From Ectorhizobium quercum (GTDB taxonomy: Bacteria > Pseudomonadota > Alphaproteobacteria > Rhizobiales > Rhizobiaceae), in the NCBI RefSeq assembly GCF_026552795.1, contig NZ_JANFPI010000007.1, positions 186,001-250,000 of the forward strand: 64,000 nucleotides of DNA. The letters run 5' to 3'. The notes under the pieces are model-generated. The model was not told the DNA's origin and did no database searches. It worked only from the letters and a program-made list of their open reading frames with translations. Shown here in pieces: positions 45,315 through 54,392 of this stretch. Every line of letters starts with the position of its first letter. Position 1 is the stretch's first letter. The translations under genes and the position numbers were made by a program.

Positions 45315-46412
45315 TCAGGGCACGGCGATGAGAAGCAGATAGGCGAAGAAGATGACCAGATGGACCAGCCCGGTCAGGAGGGTCGTTCGCCCCGTGCTGA
45401 AGCTGACCATGCAGGTCGCCAGCGCTATCGTCAGAAGGGCGATGTCGCCGGGAACCAGCCCGAGGTCCAGCTCTCTTCCCGATATCAGGCTCGCGACGGC
45501 CACGAGCGGAACCGTGAGGCCGATCGTGGCGCAGGCCGAGCCCAGCGCGATGTTCAGGCCCCGCTGCAATTCGTTCCTGAGCGCCGCCTTCACCGCGGAG
45601 ATCGATTCCGGCATCAGGACGAGCGTCGCGATGAAGGCGCCGATGATCGCCTCGGTGTGCTCGATCTGCCAGCGGATGAGGCTCTCCTCGACGCTGTGGG
45701 CGACGATCTCGGTCAGCATCACGATGCCGGCGAGCCCCGCCACCAGCAGAACGAGGCTGGCCGGCAGGCTGCGTTCCGGCAACGCCGGATGGACCATTGT
45801 CTCATGGCGGAGATCCTCGACGAAATCGCCCCTGTAGCGTCTCGTCTGCGCGATCACGAAGACGACGTAAAGGAGGAAGGCCAGCGTGGCGATGAATGCC
45901 AGTTGCACGTGGGAGAACTCGCCCGGGCGGCCGGTCAGCGTAAAATTCGGCAGCACGAGCGTGAAGCCGGCCAGGGCGATCAGCATGGAGAGGAATGCGC
46001 TCGTCCCCTGCCGCTTCAGGTCCTGTCGAACGTGCCGCCATCCCCCGAGGGTCAGGCAGGCGCCGACGACGCCCGCGCATATGATCATCACGGTGGAGAA
46101 TACCGATTCCCGTGCCAGCGTCGGCTTTTCGGAGCCGTCCAGCATCAGGGAAATGATGACGGATGCCTCGATGGCCGTGACGGCCAGCGTCAGGACCAGC
46201 GTGCCGAACGGTTCCCCGACATGGTGCGCGACGGTTTCGGCATGGCGCAGCACCACGAAGACCGTCGCGAAGATCAGGACGATGGCGGCAAAGTCCAGGC
46301 CATGTTCGAACGTGGCGGGAAGCGCGGCGGGAAACGGTGCGAAAGTGGCAAGCACCGCGATCAACAAGGTGCCGGCTGGCAAGCCGATTTCGGTCAGCGT
46401 GTGGCGGTTCAA
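45315..46412 (-). CDS. chaA: Calcium/cation:proton antiporter ChaA
   Basis: This 365-aa membrane antiporter matches E. coli ChaA in length (366 aa). Two homologous halves carry the CaCA signature: GTLVLTLAVTAIEASVIISL near 73-92 and VLMPESISAVKAALRNELQR near 262-281, with essential acidic residues. Between them lies a short acidic cytoplasmic loop. The start is predicted to be TTG at 46412 (reading LNRHTLTEIG), preceded by AGGAC; upstream in-frame ATGs at 46532 and 46565 would add 40-51 hydrophilic residues not expected in the family. It is monocistronic on the minus strand. Confidence 0.88.
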   Translation of the reverse strand: MNRHTLTEIGLPAGTLLIAVLATFAPFPAALPATFEHGLDFAAIVLIFATVFVVLRHAETVAHHVGEPFGTLVLTLAVTAIEASVIISLMLDGSEKPTLARESVFSTVMIICAGVVGACLTLGGWRHVRQDLKRQGTSAFLSMLIALAGFTLVLPNFTLTGRPGEFSHVQLAFIATLAFLLYVVFVIAQTRRYRGDFVEDLRHETMVHPALPERSLPASLVLLVAGLAGIVMLTEIVAHSVEESLIRWQIEHTEAIIGAFIATLVLMPESISAVKAALRNELQRGLNIALGSACATIGLTVPLVAVASLISGRELDLGLVPGDIALLTIALATCMVSFSTGRTTLLTGLVHLVIFFAYLLLIAVP

Positions 46413-46615
46413 TGTCGCGGGTCCTAGATGCGGGAAGCGAATGTCAGCGGTCGCCCTGTGATGGCAGATAATCGCCTTCCGGCGCAATGGCCCCGACGAC
46501 TTCGCAGCCGGGAAATCCCGGACGTGCCGCATCGGCCGATACGGTGCCTCCCCCGCGCGTGACATAAGAAAGCCCGAAAAGACGATGAGAAGGTGCCGCG
46601 CAATTCATCGTCGGG

Positions 46616-47818
46616 ATGGTGTTTTACATGACGGCTTTTCGTTTTCTGTGCCTCGGTTTTCTTCTGGCATGCTCGACCGTTCGGCCGGCCACGGCCGCCG
46701 ATCTCATCACCTTCTGGGACAGTCCGCAAAAAGGCGGAAACAGCTTCAACGAGACGCCGCCGGACGAGGCCTATTTCAGGGCGCTGGCCGACACCGGCGC
46801 GACATGGGTTCGCCTGACTTTCAGCAAGTGGAAGGGCGAGGGTCGCGACTTTCTGATCGGAAACGCCGACCGTTACGACGGCCTGAAGGCGCAGGATCTG
46901 GCGACGCTGCGCAAGGTTCTGGATGCCGCCGAAGCTGCGGGTCTCAAGGTGGTCGTCGCGCCGCTCAGCCTGCCGGGCGCGCGCTGGGTGCAGCAGAACG
47001 GCGGCGCGTTCGACGACCGCCTGTGGTCCGATCCCGCCTTCTCCGATCAGGCGGTGCGTTTCTGGGCGGACCTTTCCGCAGCCCTGAAGGATCATCCGGC
47101 GATCGCCGCCTACAATCTTCTCAACGAGCCCGCTCCCGAAAAGACCACCGGCCTTGCGGAAAACGCCGCGATGGACGACCTCAAGGCATGGCAGGAAAAG
47201 CAGGCGGGCGGCCCGCGCGACCTGCCGGCGCTTTACGAACGGATCATCGCGGCGATCCGCGCGGTCGATCCGCTCACGCCCGTCATGGTCGACAGCGGCT
47301 ACTACGCCAATCCGCGCTCGCTCGCCGCCTGGCCGGCACGCCTTTCTGACGACCGGGTGCTCTACGCCTTCCATATGTACGAGCCCTACGCCGCGACGAG
47401 CGCACCGAACATGACGCGCAAGGAACCCTTCCGCTATCCGGGCGTGACGACCCGCTACGCAGGCGGCGATCTCGCCTGGGACCGCGCGGCCGTCACCGCC
47501 CATATCGACACGGCGTTCGACTGGGCGAAGGCGCAGGGGCTCGCGTCCAACCGGGTGGTCGCCGCCGAGTTCGGCTGCATGCGCCTGTGGGCGGATTGCC
47601 GCGCCTATCTCGAAGACGTCATGGATGCGGTCGATGCGCGTGGCGGCCACTGGGCCTTCTATTCCTTCCGCGAGGATGTCTGGGACGGCATGGACTACGA
47701 GCTGCCGGCAAGCCTCAAGCCCGGCCGGTTCTACTGGCTCACGGAACAGGGCAGGAGCGACAGGCTGCCCCGCAACGGCGATCTCATGCAGCTTCTGAAG
47801 CAGCGGATGCGGAACTGA
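46616..47818 (+). CDS. Secreted glycoside hydrolase family 5 (cellulase-like) protein
   Basis: This 400-aa exported GH5 TIM-barrel enzyme has its acid/base Glu in LLNEPAP (about residue 171) and its nucleophile Glu in AAEFGC (about 318). A signal peptide spans about the first 28 residues; it contains LLAC at residues 16-19, which could be a lipobox, so the protein may be lipidated rather than released. The start is uncertain: the ATG at 46628 has a weak GGATGG upstream and the ATG at 46616 has none. GH5 enzymes cleave beta-glucans, mannans or related chains; the target here is not determinable. It is divergent from chaA across 200 bases with no notable signals. Confidence 0.88.
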   Translation: MVFYMTAFRFLCLGFLLACSTVRPATAADLITFWDSPQKGGNSFNETPPDEAYFRALADTGATWVRLTFSKWKGEGRDFLIGNADRYDGLKAQDLATLRKVLDAAEAAGLKVVVAPLSLPGARWVQQNGGAFDDRLWSDPAFSDQAVRFWADLSAALKDHPAIAAYNLLNEPAPEKTTGLAENAAMDDLKAWQEKQAGGPRDLPALYERIIAAIRAVDPLTPVMVDSGYYANPRSLAAWPARLSDDRVLYAFHMYEPYAATSAPNMTRKEPFRYPGVTTRYAGGDLAWDRAAVTAHIDTAFDWAKAQGLASNRVVAAEFGCMRLWADCRAYLEDVMDAVDARGGHWAFYSFREDVWDGMDYELPASLKPGRFYWLTEQGRSDRLPRNGDLMQLLKQRMRN

Positions 47819-47866
47819 ACGGCAGGTGTATCCGGCCGGGAAACCCGATACGCTTGGCAGATGCAA

Positions 47867-49210
47867 TCATGGTGCCGCCTTGACGAGATCGGCGCGCAGC
47901 CGCGGCGGATAGTCGATCGGGATTTCTTCCTTTGCATAGAGCGGGCCGGACAGGTCCGGATCGGTGAGGACCGGCCGGACCGTGTAGCGGCCGGGCGCAA
48001 GGCCCGGCGGGAAGAACGGGACATAGCCGTCGCCGGCGCTGGAGCCGTGAAAGATGACGTGGGTCTCGCCATGCTTTTCAATCACATTGTCGTCCAGCAG
48101 GCGGCTTTGCCCCGGCGTCAGGGTGAAATCGCCGATGTCGTAGAGCTTGTGCGGGACGCTTTTGCCGTCAGGCCCGGTGAAGATCAGATGGATTTCCCCG
48201 TGGCCGATACGGATATCCCCCTGCCCCCGGTTGTCGAGGGAGAGCGTGAAGAGGTTACGGTAGTAATCCGGGTCCTCGGTGTTTCCACTATAGTCGGCCG
48301 CCGACAGCGCCAGCGGCGCGGGAGGTGGCTGCTGCGGATCGTAGCGTGCGGCAAGATCGTAGGCATCCTTCAGCGAGACCCAGCGCTCGATCCTGTCCTT
48401 CCTGCCGTTGTAGGCAATCTTCATCCAGTCGTCGCCCCTGAAGGCCAGGATGATGGCGACATCGCCCCTGATCAGATAGGCTCGGGTCCTCGCCGTCTCC
48501 TGCGGGGCCGAATAGAGCGCAAGCCGCTCCACCGGCACATCCCATACTTCTTCCCTTTCTTCGGGCGAAATGACGTCTTCCGACAGGATATTGCCTCGCC
48601 GGTCATAGGAAACGGACCGCATGGGCTTGCTGAAATAGGGCCAGTCGACCGCATCTTCCGGCACCCGCGATTGCTCGACGATCCAGACCGACCGGTCCGG
48701 CTCGATCCGCAGCACGTCATGGTGCCAGCGCGCCCCGCCGCGGCAGGTGCTGTAGATGGCCTTGCGCTCGGGAAGGCGCTCGATGCTCCAGAAGCCGCCG
48801 CAGTTCTGCCGGTCCGCAACCGCATCCGGCACGTCGAACATCGCATAGGACTTCGACCCGGAATCGTAGAGGTAAAGGCCATAGCCGATATCGACCATGC
48901 CGGCAGGCAGGCCGACGGCGAGATCCGGGTGGCCGTCGTAATCATAATCCTCCTCGTCGAAGAAGGGCGACGTGCCCTGTGCATCGATGTCCTCCTGCGT
49001 CATGAGCGTCAGGCGCCGGCCGTCCGGCTGCACCAGAACATAATCCCCTCCGCGCTTTTCGACCCGCGCGGAGATGCCGGGTTCCGGCGTGAGGACGAGG
49101 GGAAGCTTGTCCTCCTCCGCAAAGGCGGCGAAACATAAGAAGGAGAACGCACCGGCCGCAAGAAGAAGGCGCACCGCCTGCCGAAAAAGCGAAGGAGACG
49201 ATCTGGACAT
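47867..49210 (-). CDS. Exported protein with an EF-hand/FG-GAP-like calcium motif, function unknown
   Basis: This 447-aa exported protein has a signal peptide (SLFRQAVRLLLAAGAFSFLC and cleavage after AFA). The motif DYDYDGHPDL near residue 90 resembles the calcium loops of FG-GAP or XAC2610-type periplasmic proteins. Two disulphide-capable cysteines follow (DRQNCGGFW, YSTCRGG). The C-terminal third looks like a beta-sandwich (FTLTPGQSRLLDDNVI). I do not recognise a named family with confidence. The ATG at 49210 has only a distant GGAG; it is chosen because the signal peptide starts there. It is convergent with the GH5 gene. Confidence 0.75.
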   Translation of the reverse strand: MSRSSPSLFRQAVRLLLAAGAFSFLCFAAFAEEDKLPLVLTPEPGISARVEKRGGDYVLVQPDGRRLTLMTQEDIDAQGTSPFFDEEDYDYDGHPDLAVGLPAGMVDIGYGLYLYDSGSKSYAMFDVPDAVADRQNCGGFWSIERLPERKAIYSTCRGGARWHHDVLRIEPDRSVWIVEQSRVPEDAVDWPYFSKPMRSVSYDRRGNILSEDVISPEEREEVWDVPVERLALYSAPQETARTRAYLIRGDVAIILAFRGDDWMKIAYNGRKDRIERWVSLKDAYDLAARYDPQQPPPAPLALSAADYSGNTEDPDYYRNLFTLSLDNRGQGDIRIGHGEIHLIFTGPDGKSVPHKLYDIGDFTLTPGQSRLLDDNVIEKHGETHVIFHGSSAGDGYVPFFPPGLAPGRYTVRPVLTDPDLSGPLYAKEEIPIDYPPRLRADLVKAAP

Positions 49211-49495
49211 GGATTCAATTGCGCTCCGTCTGGACTTCCGTTTCCCGCAACCGGATTCGGGCGCTTCGGCCCATGCCCCGGCCCCATGCGTTTTCAGCCC
49301 GGGCAACGGCAACCGTCACCGAAGCGGCATGGAGACGAAAAGAATATTGCAGTTGGCGCAACCGGCCAATATCAGGCAGGACAGGATGGCCGAAAATGGC
49401 TTCGCGAAGGAAGGTTTTCCCCGCCGCAAAGCCGCCTTCGGCACGTTTGCCGGAAATGTTCCGTCGTTTCCCGTTACCAACCCGGGTTCAGTCGC

Positions 49496-50653
49496 ATGAG
49501 AACAGTGGTTCAATCGCTCCTTCTGCCCCTTTCGCTGCTCATCCTTGCCGGCAGCGTGGTCATGGGCGTCGCACTCATCGCCAGCCGGGCGCAAGGCGGC
49601 TTCTTCCCGGGGCTCGGTCTCGCGCTCGGGATATTGCTGCTGGGGGCGGGAAACTGCCTCTCCTGCCTGCTCAATACCGTCATCTGGGGGTCCGGCTACC
49701 GGCCGCGCTGGCTCGGCGCCCTCCTTGCGGTCCAGGCCCTGCCGGCGCTGCTCTTTGCCGGCTGGGCAGCCAGCGAGTTGTGGGAGACGCGCGCGGAAAA
49801 CGTGGCAAGCGCCCAGCGCGGCGCCATTCTCGATGCCATTGCCAGCGACGACCTTCCGGCGCTGTTGACCGCTCAGGCCGGGTGCGGCGAGCGTTGCACG
49901 GCAAGGACGAGAGCCGGCGACGACCTGCTCGCCGCCGCCGATTACGGAGCCCGCAACGCAGCACGGCATCTGATCGGACAGGGAGCGGTCGTCGGACGAG
50001 GGAACTGGTACGGCGCGCAAATGAGCCTGCGCACCTGCGAGGGATCCTATCTGCCGCTGCTGATGGCCCTGAGCGTCGCCGTGGCGCGCGAGGACGAGGA
50101 GATGGCGCGGCTCCTGCTGCCGGTCAGCGACGAGGCGGCCAGAAGCGAAGCGCTGCGCACCGCGGCCGAACTGGACCGGTTGGATTTCGTCCGGTTCCTT
50201 TCAGCCGCGGGCGTGCCCCTGAACACCCGCGAGCAGGGCGGGACCGGCGAGCGGCACCTGCTGGTGGCCGCCGCCGGCGGTGCGGCGATGCATGTCGGCG
50301 GATGGCTGTTGGAAGAACGGCCCGTCCCGGTCGGCAAGGCCGATCTGCAAGCGGCAACCGGGGCGCTTTTCCGCTTCATGGAGGAAACCGGCGTGCCGCG
50401 GTCGCTGGACTTCGCCCGCATGCTGGTGGCGAACGGGGCGGATATCGATGCGCCTTTCCGCGACGAGCCGAGCTTTCTCGACGAAGCCGTGCGGACAGGC
50501 CGGAAGGACGTCACGACGATGCTGCTTTCGGCCGGCGCCGATGCCTCGCGGCTGTCGGCGGATCGCACCGCCGCATTGAACACGCTTCGACAGGAACCCG
50601 ACAGGCCGGCCTATGACCGGCGGACGGAGGGATGCGTCCGTGTGGGCGGATAG
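49496..50653 (+). CDS. Membrane protein with ankyrin-like repeats, function unknown
   Basis: This 385-aa protein has three N-terminal membrane spans (about residues 7-30, 37-60 and 72-92). They are followed by a region with ankyrin-like helices such as LLAAADYGARNAARHLIGQG, ARMLVANGADIDAPF and LDEAVRTGRKDVTTMLLSAG. Cysteines occur in GCGERC and CEGSY. Such proteins often act as immunity or interaction partners, but there is no toxin gene beside it and no function is assigned. It is divergent from the calcium-motif protein across 285 bases in which I see no clear signals. Confidence 0.75.
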   Translation: MRTVVQSLLLPLSLLILAGSVVMGVALIASRAQGGFFPGLGLALGILLLGAGNCLSCLLNTVIWGSGYRPRWLGALLAVQALPALLFAGWAASELWETRAENVASAQRGAILDAIASDDLPALLTAQAGCGERCTARTRAGDDLLAAADYGARNAARHLIGQGAVVGRGNWYGAQMSLRTCEGSYLPLLMALSVAVAREDEEMARLLLPVSDEAARSEALRTAAELDRLDFVRFLSAAGVPLNTREQGGTGERHLLVAAAGGAAMHVGGWLLEERPVPVGKADLQAATGALFRFMEETGVPRSLDFARMLVANGADIDAPFRDEPSFLDEAVRTGRKDVTTMLLSAGADASRLSADRTAALNTLRQEPDRPAYDRRTEGCVRVGG

Positions 50654-50700
50654 CATTCGACGCCCGGTGCCGTTTGCCGGATTCAGAGCATGTTTCGCCT

Positions 50701-51156
50701 TCACGGCTCCGTTCGGGCATACCGCCCGGTGAAGGTAACGTTGAAGCCGCCGCACTGGTTATTGTCCTCGACGTCGAGGTGCCCTCCCCCCAACGTCAGC
50801 CGCAGCCTGCAATCGTAGGTCTCGCCGCTCGCGTAGTCGATGGCCCGGTCGTCGGCGATCGTGAAGGCGATCTGCCGGTCGTCTTCCCGCACGCCCGGCC
50901 AGACCACCGAGAAACTGCCGGTATTGACCGATCCGCGGCTTGTCCTTTCGGGATCGGTCGTGCCGAATGTCGCATTGCCCTCGATCAGAAGCCCGCCCGG
51001 CTGCGGGCCGGCGGATATGGCGATCGCCTTCTCCGGGCCGGATTGCCATTCGCCGACCCACCCCGCCCCTGCGCCGGCCGGTCCGCTGCCGCAGGCGATC
51101 ACCATGACCGTCGCGGCGATGAGAGGGGGTATGAACGTGCCAGCCTTTGAAATCAT
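50701..51156 (-). CDS. Putative lipoprotein, function unknown
   Basis: This 151-aa protein has a lipobox VIAC (Cys about residue 21) at the end of the signal peptide IPPLIAATVMV, so it is probably an outer or inner membrane lipoprotein. The mature part is a small beta-rich domain with cysteines in YDCRL and NNQCGGF, which could form a disulphide. The start at 51156 fits the signal peptide but has no spaced ribosome-binding site; a start at 51279 would put 41 residues ahead of the signal, which is unlikely. I do not recognise the family. Confidence 0.65.
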   Translation of the reverse strand: MISKAGTFIPPLIAATVMVIACGSGPAGAGAGWVGEWQSGPEKAIAISAGPQPGGLLIEGNATFGTTDPERTSRGSVNTGSFSVVWPGVREDDRQIAFTIADDRAIDYASGETYDCRLRLTLGGGHLDVEDNNQCGGFNVTFTGRYARTEP

Positions 51157-51337
51157 CCTCGCGGCTGGATTGCAGCTAAAACGGCGACGGCTGGCGGGAA
51201 GCGGTGCGATACCGGACGACCGGCGCGGGCTCCAGCCGATCCGTTGCTGGAAGGTGCCTTGCGTCGACAGGTCTGTCATGGAGCTTTATCCCTCGTCCTG
51301 CTCACCGCACCGTCGAAGACGCTTTCCGGGTCATCGC

Positions 51338-51583
51338 TCAGACAATCATGGATGTCGCCAGCGGCGAAAGGGCGAGCAGCATCGCGATTGCCCCGACTCC
51401 GCTGCCGTGATTCTTCACCGCATGGAAACCGAAGACAAGCGCCGGAACGGCCGGTATCCATGCAAAGATCATGTAGGCCCACACGCCCTCATACATGATC
51501 AACCACCACCAGAACCATGCGGTCGAGAGGCCGAAAGCCAGAGCCACGATGCTGGAAAAGGTCCAGTCCTGCCTGCGCCACAT
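51338..51583 (-). CDS. Small membrane protein, function unknown
   Basis: This 81-aa protein has two to three hydrophobic segments (FSSIVALAFGLSTAWFWWWL, AYMIFAWIPAVPALVFGFHA and GVGAIAMLLALSPLA). AAGGA six bases before the ATG supports it as a gene. It resembles many small rhizobial membrane proteins of unknown role. It may be cotranscribed with the lipoprotein gene 182 bases downstream. Confidence 0.6.
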   Translation of the reverse strand: MWRRQDWTFSSIVALAFGLSTAWFWWWLIMYEGVWAYMIFAWIPAVPALVFGFHAVKNHGSGVGAIAMLLALSPLATSMIV

Positions 51584-51862
51584 GCTGTATCCTTATGCCG
51601 TCTCTTCATTCCGGAGCGGTTCGCAGATCAGCGGAAAAACGCATAAAAAGCAATCAGAATGGCAATCATCCGCCATTTCCGGCCATCTCCCTGCGATTTT
51701 GCGCGTCTCCCCTCCCGACCTCATTTCCGGGCGAAGGGTTGTTTTATCGCAATCCGGCCCTAAGCTTATTGGTATGGACAAATTTTAAAAACTTGTCTGA
51801 TTTCATCAGGTTAATGCTGCATTTTCTCCGTTCTGCGTTATCGACCTGTTCCGGAGGGTTTC

Positions 51863-52615
51863 ATGGGTCAGCACTGTCCCCCGCGCCTGTCCAGGCGCAC
51901 ATTCCTCTCATCCGTCGCTTTCACCATTCTCGCCGGCACCGCCGGACCGGTGCTGGCCCGCAGCTTCCGGGGCGGAATTCTGCCCTGGACATCCTATGCG
52001 GCCGATCCGCCGGTCCAGGTGACGCCGGGCGGCTGGCATTTCTTCACGGCCGAGGAAGCCGCGACCGTCGAAGCCATCGTCGACCGCCTCATTCCCCCCG
52101 ACGACATCACCATCGGCGGCAAGGAGGCCGGCTGCGCGGTCTATATCGACCGGCAGCTTGCCGGACCCTTCGGCAATTCCAGCCGGCTCTACACCCAGGG
52201 GCCCTTCCTGCCCGGCCTGCCGACGCAGGGCTATCAGGGCGAGGCGGTGCCGGCGGCGCGCTATCGCAGCGGGCTCGACGCGATCAAGGCCTATCTGATG
52301 CAGAACGGCGGCACGCCCTTCACGGCGCTTTCCCCGGAGCAGCAGGACACCTTCCTGACCGATCTGGAGGCCGGCAGGATCGCGCTTCCACACAATATCG
52401 ACGGCAAGGGGCTCTTCACCCTGATCCTCAACAATACGATGGAAGGCTTCTTCGCCGATCCCGTCTATGGCGGCAACAGGGACATGGTCTCCTGGCGCAT
52501 GCTCGGCTTTCCCGGTGCGCGATACGATTATCGCGACCATGTCAGCAAACACAATCAGCCCTATCCGCGGCCGCCGGTGTCGATTGCCGGCGCGCCCGAA
52601 TGGCTCGCACAGTGA
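51863..52615 (+). CDS. Gluconate 2-dehydrogenase gamma-type subunit
   Basis: This 250-aa periplasmic accessory subunit has a twin-arginine signal (LSRRTFLSS) that probably exports the folded FAD subunit with it. The mature protein has the Gluconate_2-dh3 family pattern: FFTAEEAATVEAIVDRLIPPDD followed by GCAVYIDRQLAGPFG, and FADPVYGGNRDMVSWRMLGFPG near the end. GGAGGG sits seven bases before the ATG. It is the first gene of the three-gene gamma-alpha-cytochrome operon and lies ten bases before the alpha gene. Confidence 0.92.
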   Translation: MGQHCPPRLSRRTFLSSVAFTILAGTAGPVLARSFRGGILPWTSYAADPPVQVTPGGWHFFTAEEAATVEAIVDRLIPPDDITIGGKEAGCAVYIDRQLAGPFGNSSRLYTQGPFLPGLPTQGYQGEAVPAARYRSGLDAIKAYLMQNGGTPFTALSPEQQDTFLTDLEAGRIALPHNIDGKGLFTLILNNTMEGFFADPVYGGNRDMVSWRMLGFPGARYDYRDHVSKHNQPYPRPPVSIAGAPEWLAQ

Positions 52616-52625
52616 GGTCGGGACG

Positions 52626-54392
52626 ATGACGAGAATTCTTCCCCGCAAGGATGTGGTGATCATCGGCCTCGGCTGGAGCGGCTCCATCCTCGCCCATGAA
52701 CTGACCGAGGAAGGTCTGGACGTGCTTGCCATCGAGCGCGGACCCTGGCGCGACACGGCGACCGACTTCAACATCGGCTACGCCCAGGACGAATTGCGCT
52801 ACGGCATCCGCCGCGACCTGTTCCTGCAACCGGTCGTCGAGACGATGACGGTGCGCAACGATCCCTCGCAGACGGCGCTGCCGATGCGCGATTTCGGCTC
52901 GTTCCTGCTCGGCAACGGCGTCGGTGGCGCCGGCGTCCACTGGAACGGCCAGACATGGCGCTTCTGGGATTCCGATTTCCAGATCCGGACGAAGCTCACC
53001 GAGCGTTACGGCGCGCAGAAGGCCGCCGACCTGCAATTGCAGGACTGGGGCGTCACCGCCGCCGAGATGGAGGTCTTCTACGACCGCTTCGAGTATCTCG
53101 CCGGCATTTCGGGCAAGGCGGGCAATATCGCGGGACAGATCCAGGAGGGCGGCAACCCGTTCGAGGATCCGCGCGCCCGCGACTATCCGCTGCCGCCGAT
53201 GGAAATGACCTACGCGCCGACGCTCTTTGCCGAGGCCACGCGCTCCCTGGGGATGCATCCGTTCCCCGCGCCTTCCGCCAACCTGTCGAAGGATTATATC
53301 AATCCGCTCGGCATCGCGATGGGCCAATGCACCTTCTGCGGTTTCTGCGAGCGCTTCGGCTGCGCCAATTATTCGAAGGCCAGCGCCCAGACCACCATCA
53401 TGCCGGTTCTCATGAAGAAGAAGAATTTCGAGGTGCGGACGGACAGCGAAGTGCTGCACGTCGATCTCGACCGCTCGGGCCGGATGGCGCGGGGCGTCAC
53501 CTATGTCGATACGTCCGGCGAGGAATTCTTCCAGCCGGCCGATCTCGTCCTCGTCTGCGCCTATGCGCTTCACAATGTGCGCATGCTGATGCTGTCGGGC
53601 ATCGGCGAGATCTACGATCCCGACACGGGCGAGGGAACCGTCGGCCGGAACTACTGCTACCAGACCAATGCCGGAGCCTCGGTCTTCTTCGACGACAAGA
53701 ATTTCAACCCCTTCGTCGCGGCTGGCTCGCTCGGCCAGACGGTGGACGACTTCAACGGCGACGCCTTCGATCACGGACCGCTCGATTTCGTCGGCGGCGC
53801 CGGCGTGAACTGTATTCCGACGAACGGCCGCCCGATTTCCACGCGGCCCATGCCGCCCGGCGCCCCGCGCTGGGGCGCGGGATGGAAGGAGGCGACCCGG
53901 CAGGCCTACAAGAGCACGCTGAGCTTCAGCTCGCAGGGCTCGAGCTACCCGGTCCGCACCAACTATCTCGACCTCGACCCGACCTACAAGGACCGCTACG
54001 GACGGCCGCTGATGCGGATGACCTTCGATTTTCCCGACAACGACATCCGCATGTCGAACTGGGTCTCGGACCGGATGGAGGAGATCGCCCGAACGCTCGG
54101 CGGACGCGAATACACCATCGCCCGGCGCAACAAGAGCTGGGATTCGGTGCCCTACCAGAGCACGCACAATACCGGCGGCGCCGTGATGGGCGCCGATCCG
54201 AGCACCAGCGTGGTCAACCGCTATCTGCAAAGCTGGGACGTTCCCAACGTCTTCGTGATCGGTGCGTCGGCCTTCGCGCACAATGCGGGAAAGAACCCGA
54301 CGGGCACGGTCGGGGCGCTCGCCTTCCTCGCAGCCGACGCGATCCGCAACCAGTATCTGCGCAACCCCGGTGTTCCCCTGGTGTCGGCATGA
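52626..54392 (+). CDS. Gluconate 2-dehydrogenase-type GMC oxidoreductase, FAD subunit
   Basis: This 588-aa FAD-dependent dehydrogenase of the GMC superfamily has the dinucleotide-binding motif VVIIGLGWSGS (glycines 14, 16 and 19), a cysteine-rich segment CTFCGFCERFGC (possibly a 3Fe-4S site known in related fructose/gluconate enzymes), and the C-terminal motifs HNTGGAVMG and AGKNPTGTVGALA. It has no signal of its own, so it relies on the Tat signal of the gamma subunit. It oxidises a sugar or sugar acid in the periplasm. Gluconate, 2-ketogluconate and fructose are all possible substrates. Confidence 0.92.
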   Translation: MTRILPRKDVVIIGLGWSGSILAHELTEEGLDVLAIERGPWRDTATDFNIGYAQDELRYGIRRDLFLQPVVETMTVRNDPSQTALPMRDFGSFLLGNGVGGAGVHWNGQTWRFWDSDFQIRTKLTERYGAQKAADLQLQDWGVTAAEMEVFYDRFEYLAGISGKAGNIAGQIQEGGNPFEDPRARDYPLPPMEMTYAPTLFAEATRSLGMHPFPAPSANLSKDYINPLGIAMGQCTFCGFCERFGCANYSKASAQTTIMPVLMKKKNFEVRTDSEVLHVDLDRSGRMARGVTYVDTSGEEFFQPADLVLVCAYALHNVRMLMLSGIGEIYDPDTGEGTVGRNYCYQTNAGASVFFDDKNFNPFVAAGSLGQTVDDFNGDAFDHGPLDFVGGAGVNCIPTNGRPISTRPMPPGAPRWGAGWKEATRQAYKSTLSFSSQGSSYPVRTNYLDLDPTYKDRYGRPLMRMTFDFPDNDIRMSNWVSDRMEEIARTLGGREYTIARRNKSWDSVPYQSTHNTGGAVMGADPSTSVVNRYLQSWDVPNVFVIGASAFAHNAGKNPTGTVGALAFLAADAIRNQYLRNPGVPLVSA

